A DNA stretch of 17,480 bases from NCBI GenBank assembly GCA_964408125.1, contig CAYOYC010000014.1, positions 1 to 17,480 of the forward strand, in the 5' to 3' direction. Source of the DNA: CABMGO01 sp964408125. GTDB taxonomy: Archaea; Nanobdellota; Nanobdellia; Pacearchaeales; GW2011-AR1. The notes below the pieces were generated by a model. The model ran no database searches and was not told the origin of the DNA. It saw only the letters and a program-made list of their open reading frames with translations. Each line of letters begins with the position of its first letter. Positions within the stretch are counted from its first letter, which is position 1. The translations under genes and the position numbers were made by a program. Below are positions 13,395 through 17,480 of the stretch, piece after piece.

Positions 13395-14507
13395 TCACTC
13401 CAATACTACAATTTCTCTTCCAACATACTGTTTTTCCCTAAATTCTTTTATTGGCATCACAATATCATCCAATTGAACGACTTTTAGTCCAGTCAAATTA
13501 GAAATCTTTTCCATACTAACAGAGAATTGTCTTATTGACGGCATAGTCAAAACAACTTTTGCCTCCGGAGTTTTCAATTGCTTTATTCTCTGTAAAATAG
13601 GTATAATCATTCTTTCAAAATCCTGAACATACTGCATCGCAGCCTTATCCCAAAGTGATTTTCTTCTAAGCTCACCAAGTGCAGGTTCAGTAGCAACGCC
13701 ATTTATTTTAATATTTGGCATTTGAGCGGAATCCCCAACGTGAAATCTAACACGTCCTTTTAATGTAAAATTTTTAGCAAGCCAACCCAAATTTTTCTTC
13801 GCCCCAGATATTGCATATTTATCCCTATCTATACCAAAACAATTTATCCCTCTCAATGACGCTTCCTGAACTATTACGCCAATACCGCAAAAAGGATCAA
13901 CCAATAATTCACCCTCTCGAACCTGAGATAAATTAATCAAAATCTTTGCCAATCTTGGGGATATAGCTAGCTCTTCTCTTCTCGCTGGTTTTTCCATATC
14001 TCTTTTTTTAATTTCTCCATAAGAATAATCCTGTTCAATTCTTCCAAAATAAATTTTGTTTTCTTCAATTTGATAAAAAAATTCAACATCAGCATTAGAT
14101 AAAAGACCCATTTCTCCACCCTGAAGCTTTAGCCCAGCCCTATTATGTCTAACCTGAGCCTTTATTTTTTCACTTCTAAATTTCTTTATTAATTTTTCTT
14201 CAATTTCAAAGTCTTTTTCTTCATCATTATCTCCAATTATAGAAAATGTAAATTTTCCCATTTCCATAAAATAATTCTCAATAAAAGTGTCTAATTCTTT
14301 TTCCTCATTAAAAATATTAGCTTTTCCAATCTTCATTATGCCACCAAAGTCCTGTATATTAAAATTAATTCCAGGTCCTACGGATATAACCAAGAAATTT
14401 TTCTTAAATAAAGCAACAGAATACGCAATTCCATGGCTTTTCAAGTATGAAAGCACTTCAGCGTATGAGAGCATTGGATTTCTACCTAATATAAAAAAAT
14501 ATTCCAT
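13395..14507 (-). CDS. Trm11/TrmG10-like tRNA (guanine-N2) methyltransferase
   Basis: This 370-residue protein starts like Trm11 (YFFILGRNPMLSYAEVLSYL), continues with a THUMP-like region to about residue 170, and ends with a Rossmann-fold SAM-dependent methyltransferase. SAM motif I is VDPFCGIGVIVQEA at about 203-216; motif II is FGIDRD. By homology it would methylate N2 of G10 in tRNA. The catalytic (N/D)PPY motif expected after the fourth strand is replaced by TEPALG at 273-278, so activity or specificity may differ. The start is placed by a TATA-like box 29 nt upstream, which also fits the family N-terminus. It is convergent with the TrmB-like gene, only 4 nt apart. Confidence 0.85.
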   Translation of the reverse strand: MEYFFILGRNPMLSYAEVLSYLKSHGIAYSVALFKKNFLVISVGPGINFNIQDFGGIMKIGKANIFNEEKELDTFIENYFMEMGKFTFSIIGDNDEEKDFEIEEKLIKKFRSEKIKAQVRHNRAGLKLQGGEMGLLSNADVEFFYQIEENKIYFGRIEQDYSYGEIKKRDMEKPARREELAISPRLAKILINLSQVREGELLVDPFCGIGVIVQEASLRGINCFGIDRDKYAISGAKKNLGWLAKNFTLKGRVRFHVGDSAQMPNIKINGVATEPALGELRRKSLWDKAAMQYVQDFERMIIPILQRIKQLKTPEAKVVLTMPSIRQFSVSMEKISNLTGLKVVQLDDIVMPIKEFREKQYVGREIVVLE

Positions 14508-14526
14508 AAATACATTAAGAACTAAA

Positions 14527-14536
14527 CTCTTTTAAA
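14527..14536 (-). promoter_or_regulatory. TATA-like box of the Trm11-like gene
   Basis: The minus strand reads TTTAAAAGAG, beginning 29 nt upstream of ATG 14507, with no SD. Confidence 0.5.
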
Positions 14537-14639
14537 CCTATAGTTGGCAAAGATGTCTCCTTCCTGCAATATTCTTGCTATCAACCTGAATATGTCCACC
14601 CATTTCTTTAAAATCAATCCTTAATTCAATTTAAAAAGA

Positions 14640-14649
14640 TTTTTATACT
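14640..14649 (+). promoter_or_regulatory. TATA-like box of the zinc-ribbon gene
   Basis: TTTTTATACT begins 29 nt upstream of ATG 14669, the standard leaderless spacing here. Confidence 0.5.
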
Positions 14650-14668
14650 GTACAACCCATATTAAGTT

Positions 14669-14824
14669 ATGATAAAGAAAAAAATATGTCCAGATTGTAG
14701 GAAAGAATTTGATTTTGATACCCTAGCACACTTCAAGAAGAAATATTGCCCGAAATGTTCTAAGGAAAGAAAAGCAGCCTATGCGAACATACATAACGTC
14801 AAATTCGAAGATTGTGACGAATAA
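14669..14824 (+). CDS. Small zinc-ribbon protein (51 aa)
   Basis: The 51 codons from ATG 14669 encode a single treble-clef or ribbon-like zinc site: CPDC at residues 7-10 and CPKC at 27-30, 16 residues apart, with basic flanks (MIKKK, SKERKAAYA) and an acidic tail (KFEDCDE). Such mini-proteins usually bind nucleic acid or a larger partner such as ribosome or RNA polymerase. A well-placed TATA-like box and the paired cysteines support a real gene. The following 106 nt before the UMP kinase gene hold only that gene's promoter. The exact role is unknown. Confidence 0.75.
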   Translation: MIKKKICPDCRKEFDFDTLAHFKKKYCPKCSKERKAAYANIHNVKFEDCDE

Positions 14825-14897
14825 AAGTTCTAAGGTCATTAACTTGAAAGTTCAGGGTTCTCTTAATGTCTGTTAGTCAAAATGAAAATCCAAAACG

Positions 14898-14907
14898 CTT
14901 AAATAGC
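14898..14907 (+). promoter_or_regulatory. TATA-like box of the UMP kinase gene
   Basis: CTTAAATAGC lies 32-33 nt upstream of ATG 14931; the same CTTAAATAGC occurs before the Maf-like gene at a similar distance. Confidence 0.5.
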
Positions 14908-14930
14908 TCTAGGTATTCGAGATACAAAAG

Positions 14931-15617
14931 ATGGGAAAAGAAAAAATTATAGTTATATCTGTGGGTGGTTCACTTATAGTTCCTGAAGACATTGATTCTA
15001 AATGGCTTATAGAATTTAAACAATTCATAGACAAATCTATCTCAAAAGGATATAAATTTATTATTATAACGGGTGGAGGCAAAACAGCAAGAAAATATCA
15101 AAATGCTGCTAGAGAAATAACAGGATTGACCTCAGATGATTTGGATTGGATAGGGATACATTCCACAAGACTCAATGCTCATTTAATTAGGACTATTTTT
15201 AGAAAACAAGCTCATCCTAAAATAATCAAAAATCCAAATGAAAAAATAAACTTCAAAGAAAAAGTGCTTGTTGCTGCTGGTTGGAAACCAGGATTTAGTA
15301 CAGACTGCGATGCTGTTCTACTCGCAAAAAACTTTAAAGTCAAGAAAGTAATAAATCTTTCCAATATAGATTATGTTTATGATAAAGACCCGAGAAAATA
15401 TAGTGATGCTCAAATTATAAAAGATATTTCATGGAAAGATTTCAGAAAAATAGTAGGTAGCAAATGGGACCCTGGGCTTAATGCTCCCTTTGATCCAATC
15501 GCCTCTAAAGAATCTGAAAAACTAAAATTAGAAGTTGCTATTATGAATGGCAAAAACCTAGATAACCTTGAGAACTATTTAAATGATAAAGAATTTATAG
15601 GAACAATAGTGAAATGA
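14931..15617 (+). CDS. pyrH: UMP kinase (amino acid kinase fold)
   Basis: This 228-residue cytoplasmic kinase phosphorylates UMP to UDP for pyrimidine nucleotide synthesis. The length is that of archaeal UMP kinases, which belong to the amino acid kinase family and not to the adenylate-kinase-like eukaryotic type. Visible motifs: the N-terminal strand and glycine loop IIVISVGGSLIVPEDID, ITGGGKTARKYQNAA at 47-60, the UMP-binding GWKPGFSTDCDAVLLAK at about 117-133, and the ATP-site NLSNIDYVYDKDPRK at about 142-156. Its own leaderless promoter is visible. The DenV-like gene follows after 25 nt and may share the transcript. Confidence 0.92.
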   Translation: MGKEKIIVISVGGSLIVPEDIDSKWLIEFKQFIDKSISKGYKFIIITGGGKTARKYQNAAREITGLTSDDLDWIGIHSTRLNAHLIRTIFRKQAHPKIIKNPNEKINFKEKVLVAAGWKPGFSTDCDAVLLAKNFKVKKVINLSNIDYVYDKDPRKYSDAQIIKDISWKDFRKIVGSKWDPGLNAPFDPIASKESEKLKLEVAIMNGKNLDNLENYLNDKEFIGTIVK

Positions 15618-15642
15618 AGCTTAAAAAAGTATATTTTTAATT

Positions 15643-16059
15643 ATGGTAAGGATAAATATAATCGCACCAACAACCCTTTCGGATCAGCACCTCATCGCAG
15701 AGTATAATGAAATCTTGATGTTGGTTGGTCATGTAAAAAAACATCCAAAAATACGCTCTGCGCCCAAGGAATACAAACTCGGAGAGGGGCACATAAATTT
15801 CTTCAAAAACAAAATCAAATACCTAAGGGATCGTCACGAGCTAATAAAAAGAGAAATGAATAAACGCGGATTCAAAACGAACAAAAGTATAAGATTAAAT
15901 CAATTCAAAGAAAAACAAATAGAAAACTGGAAACCCAAGGTGAAAGATTTTGAGATAATAAAAAAAAGAATAATAAGTAAGATAAAGTTAAAACCTAATT
16001 ACTATAGATATTACCGAGAGAAAAAGAAACCAAAATTCTTTATTGATTTATTAAATTAA
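15643..16059 (+). CDS. T4 endonuclease V-like pyrimidine-dimer DNA glycosylase/AP lyase
   Basis: This 138-residue protein matches phage T4 DenV almost along its whole length: MVRINI...LSDQHLIAEYNEI, LGEGHINFFKNKIKYLRDRH, ELIKREMNKRGF and the closing PNYYRYYREKKKP. T4 endonuclease V removes UV-induced cyclobutane pyrimidine dimers by glycosylase and beta-lyase action. The catalytic E23 and H16 are kept. Residue 2, whose free amino group attacks the sugar in T4 (Thr2), is Val here; methionine removal before Val is normal, so the amine would still be available. R22 and R26 of T4 are Asn and Met. It follows pyrH by 25 nt; a box CTTAAAAAAG at 15620-15629 lies only about 22 nt upstream, so co-transcription is as likely as an own promoter. 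Confidence 0.9.
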   Translation: MVRINIIAPTTLSDQHLIAEYNEILMLVGHVKKHPKIRSAPKEYKLGEGHINFFKNKIKYLRDRHELIKREMNKRGFKTNKSIRLNQFKEKQIENWKPKVKDFEIIKKRIISKIKLKPNYYRYYREKKKPKFFIDLLN

Positions 16060-16127
16060 TTCCTTCTACGTGCTCCCAATATCCAGGGATTGCTACAAAA
16101 AGTTACATCCCCTCACCAGGAAACTAC

Positions 16128-16133
16128 TTTTTT
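16128..16133 (+). terminator. Possible oligo-T terminator after the DenV-like gene
   Basis: TTTTTT followed by CTTCT lies about 70 nt after the stop at 16059, on the coding strand of pyrH and the DenV-like gene. Confidence 0.35.
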
Positions 16134-16242
16134 CTTCTAATCCCCGACTTACCGTCGGAAATTTATATGCACTAATAATTATTAGAAGTGCAACTATTAT
16201 ATATATTTTTCTATTAGTCAATAAATATCATGGTACTTTAGA

Positions 16243-16269
16243 GTTTATATTATTTCGGGGATATGAAAA
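16243..16269 (+). repeat. Left copy of a 27-bp imperfect direct repeat flanking the MNT/HEPN pair
   Basis: The block GTTTATATTATTTCGGGGAT and seven following bases matches 17206-17232 at 23 of 27 positions. It lies about 90 bp upstream of the MNT start. Confidence 0.6.
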
Positions 16270-16329
16270 TAATTATATAAATTTTATAGCGAGCGAGTAT
16301 TAATGATTACTTGTGTCCACATAGAAAGA

Positions 16330-16339
16330 TTTATAAATA
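16330..16339 (+). promoter_or_regulatory. TATA-like box of the MNT/HEPN operon
   Basis: TTTATAAATA begins 29 nt upstream of ATG 16359, indicating a leaderless bicistronic transcript. Confidence 0.6.
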
Positions 16340-16358
16340 TTGTAGACATAACTAAAAT

Positions 16359-16829
16359 ATGGCGTTTACGGAGATTAGAAATATTAACGGGAAAGAATAT
16401 TATTATAGAGTCATCTCTATAAGAAATGGCAGTAAGGTCTCAAAAAAGAGAATATATCTCGGAACTGGATTAACAGACTCAGAAATTATAGAGAAAGAGA
16501 AACAGGCAGATAAAAAAATGCTGATAGAAAAGATAAAACCCAATAGACAAATAGAAAAGATTAAATCTAAGATAGTTGCGATTTTAAAGAAAAATAAAGT
16601 TAATAGGGCTGGGATTTTTGGTAGTTACTCTAGGGGTGAACAAAATAAAAACAGTGATATTGATATTGTTGTTGAAATTGATGATATTAATATGAGTTTG
16701 ATTGGTTTTGTTGGATTAAAATTAAAATTAGAGGGCATATTGAAGAAAAAGGTAGATTTAGTAGAGTATTCCGTCCTTAAACCATTAATTAAAGATAGTA
16801 TTTTGAGTGAAGAGATAAGAATAGTATGA
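16359..16829 (+). CDS. mntA: MNT-type nucleotidyltransferase antitoxin (MntA-like) with extra N-terminal domain
   Basis: The C-terminal part (about residues 62-156) of this 156-residue protein is a minimal nucleotidyltransferase: GSYSRGEQNKNSDIDIVVE with GS at 88-89 and the metal-binding D100 and D102, and a third acidic residue in KKVDLVEY (D133). MntA antitoxins neutralise the HepT toxin by adding AMP to its Tyr. Residues 1-55 form an additional part (NGKEYYYRVISIRNGSKVSKKRIYLG, split by a turn) like the small beta-rich segment seen at the start of some transposases and Fic-like proteins; this part is not needed for a minimal MNT. The last 4 nt overlap the HEPN gene, so the two are translated together. 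Confidence 0.88.
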   Translation: MAFTEIRNINGKEYYYRVISIRNGSKVSKKRIYLGTGLTDSEIIEKEKQADKKMLIEKIKPNRQIEKIKSKIVAILKKNKVNRAGIFGSYSRGEQNKNSDIDIVVEIDDINMSLIGFVGLKLKLEGILKKKVDLVEYSVLKPLIKDSILSEEIRIV

Positions 16830-17167
16830 AAAGAGATATTAGATTATTTATTCAGGATATTCTAGATAATATAACAGATATAGAGTCCTTTTCAAAAGGA
16901 TTGAATAAAGAAAAATTTGAAAGTGATAGACTTAGGCAGAATGCCATAATTAGAAGTCTAGAAATAATTGGAGAAGCGGCAAAAAACATTCCCGATTCTA
17001 TTAGGGGAAAATATCCTTCAATTGAATGGAAAAAAATCGCAGGATTTAGAGATGTATTAAGTCATGCTTATTTTGGGGTGAGTATGGACAGGGTCTGGAA
17101 CATTATAGTGTTAGATTTACCAAAGCTTAAAAAAGAGATAAGCAATATCAAGGTTGACGAAAATTAA
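16826..17167 (+). CDS. hepT: HEPN-domain RNase toxin (HepT-like, DUF86)
   Basis: This 113-residue, all-helical protein carries the HEPN RNase signature RX4HXY: R75, H80 and Y82 in FRDVLSHAYFGV, with the family helix RQNAIIRSLEIIGEAAKNIP before it. HepT toxins are dimeric RNases that act on RNA and are kept inactive by MntA, which AMPylates the Tyr of this motif. All three key residues are present, so the toxin appears intact. It overlaps the MNT gene by 4 nt (ATGA) and has no strong SD, typical of coupled toxin-antitoxin pairs. Here the antitoxin comes first. An oligo-T run follows its stop. Confidence 0.9.
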   Translation: MKRDIRLFIQDILDNITDIESFSKGLNKEKFESDRLRQNAIIRSLEIIGEAAKNIPDSIRGKYPSIEWKKIAGFRDVLSHAYFGVSMDRVWNIIVLDLPKLKKEISNIKVDEN

Positions 17168-17168
17168 C

Positions 17169-17176
17169 TTTTTTTT
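17169..17176 (+). terminator. Oligo-T terminator after the HEPN gene
   Basis: Eight consecutive T residues start 2 nt after the HEPN stop codon, a typical archaeal transcription stop. Confidence 0.55.
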
Positions 17177-17205
17177 GAGCTTACATAGACTTTTCTTTAT
17201 TTGGG

Positions 17206-17232
17206 GTTTATATTGTTTCTGGGATAAGAAAT
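17206..17232 (+). repeat. Right copy of the 27-bp imperfect direct repeat
   Basis: The block GTTTATATTGTTTCTGGGAT and seven following bases match 16243-16269 with four differences. It begins 39 bp after the HEPN stop, so the two copies bracket the toxin-antitoxin cassette. Confidence 0.6.
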
Positions 17233-17314
17233 ATTTGTTAAAAACTTTTACTTTTTTATATTACTATTAGTTATAGCTCTAATTTTTATTAAAAGAAGGC
17301 GTGATTCTCTTTAA
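17228..17314 (+). pseudogene. Possible remnant of a membrane-anchor C-terminus
   Basis: After an in-frame stop, 28 codons encode a hydrophobic helix (NFYFFILLLVIALIFI) followed by KRRRDSL and a stop, the form of a C-terminal membrane anchor with a positive cytoplasmic tail. No start codon or promoter is visible. The same frame before the stop reads LGFILFLG, overlapping the right direct repeat. It may be the tail of a broken gene, or chance in AT-rich DNA. Confidence 0.2.
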
Positions 17315-17326
17315 GGTACAAAGAGA
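17306..17326. terminator. Hairpin between convergent genes
   Basis: TCTCTTT-AAGGTAC-AAAGAGA forms a 7-bp perfect stem with a 7-nt loop. It lies between the plus-strand HEPN operon and the minus-strand gene ending at 17332, so it could end transcription from either side. Confidence 0.35.
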
Positions 17327-17331
17327 GTTAA

Positions 17332-17480
17332 TTATCCGGATGGCGCATTTACTCTTTCAAATCTATTAAAATACATAGAACAATAATCATCTATTGTATT
17401 TCTTGTTGTTATACCTGAATATAGTCTTAATGCTAATTCTTCTGCTTTTTCATCTATTCCTTCAATGTTAATTGTTAGTT
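17332..17480 (-). CDS. C-terminal fragment of an unrecognised protein (runs off the right edge)
   Basis: The last 48 codons and stop of a minus-strand gene are visible. The fragment is soluble (IEGIDEKAEELALRLYSGI, then NTIDDYCSMYFNRFERVNA and PSG at the end), with an acidic helix and an aromatic-rich final helix. The frame is open to the window edge and codon use matches the AT-rich chromosomal genes. No family can be named from so short a piece. Confidence 0.6.
   Translation of the reverse strand, partial: LTINIEGIDEKAEELALRLYSGITTRNTIDDYCSMYFNRFERVNAPSG

Larger units (their letters stand above)
16060..16358. other. Gene-free interval with short inverted repeats
   Basis: This 299-nt interval contains a T-rich stretch after the DenV-like gene, a small hairpin CCGAC-TTACC-GTCGG (16143-16157), an inverted pair CTTCTAAT/ATTAGAAG around it, and a palindromic AT-rich block starting TGCACT near 16170. 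It also holds the left copy of a direct repeat (16243-16269) and the MNT promoter. A 77-codon frame (16070-16303) has no SD or well-spaced TATA box and looks like chance or decayed coding DNA. An untranslated RNA is possible but not shown. Confidence 0.5.

Noticed and set aside
16070..16303. 77-codon plus-strand frame between the DenV-like and MNT genes
   Set aside because: No SD or well-spaced TATA box, AT-driven composition and an unconvincing translation; it may hold decayed coding DNA at its end but is not called a gene.
1..17480. tRNA genes, rRNA genes, CRISPR arrays, transposases
   Set aside because: I looked for TPsiC-type GGTTCRA arms, regular short repeats with spacers and DDE or HUH motifs, and saw none.

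Overview
The window looks like chromosomal DNA of an AT-rich archaeon, most likely a small-genome DPANN lineage of the Woesearchaeota/Pacearchaeota kind; the phylum is inference. The archaeal signs are: TATA-like boxes whose first base lies 28-32 nt upstream of the ATG of about ten first genes, with no Shine-Dalgarno (SD) sequence, which implies leaderless mRNAs; GGAGG-type SDs kept mainly for operon-internal genes; an archaeal-type UMP kinase; a TrmB-family regulator; and a Trm11/TrmG10-like tRNA methyltransferase.

Layout. 1-1267 (minus): a putative HExxH metallopeptidase, a 54-aa AbrB-like protein and the start of an alpha-helical protein, tightly coupled, with a near-perfect 36-bp palindrome between this operon and the divergent metG. 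1438-6440 (plus): metG, a secreted beta-rich protein and ppsA. 6524-11923: an accessory-looking stretch where small genes of unknown function alternate with nucleotide-related enzymes (Maf-like pyrophosphatase, EEP-family hydrolase, cytidine deaminase-like). 12085-13390: an ITPase/Ham1 gene operonic with a TrmB-family regulator. 13395-16059: the Trm11-like methyltransferase (minus), a 51-aa zinc ribbon, UMP kinase and a T4 endonuclease V-like (DenV) DNA glycosylase. 16359-17167: a MntA/HepT-type toxin-antitoxin pair flanked by an imperfect direct repeat. 17332-end (minus): the C-terminus of an unrecognised protein.

The main finding is a 20-bp palindrome, GTTGTGG-N6-CTACAAC, present at 6926-6945, 9486-9505 and (reverse orientation) 12035-12054. 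Each copy lies exactly between two back-to-back TATA boxes of a divergent gene pair. It looks like the operator of one local regulon that ties the unknown small genes to the ITPase-TrmB operon. The TrmB-like protein is the obvious candidate regulator, but this is inferred from position only. Two short plus-strand operons in this regulon contain tiny reading frames that overlap the next start by ATGA and carry its SD inside their own coding sequence.

The clustering of ITPase, Maf, cytidine deaminase, UMP kinase and a DNA glycosylase suggests a theme of nucleotide-pool cleaning and DNA repair. No tRNA, rRNA, CRISPR array or transposase was seen.
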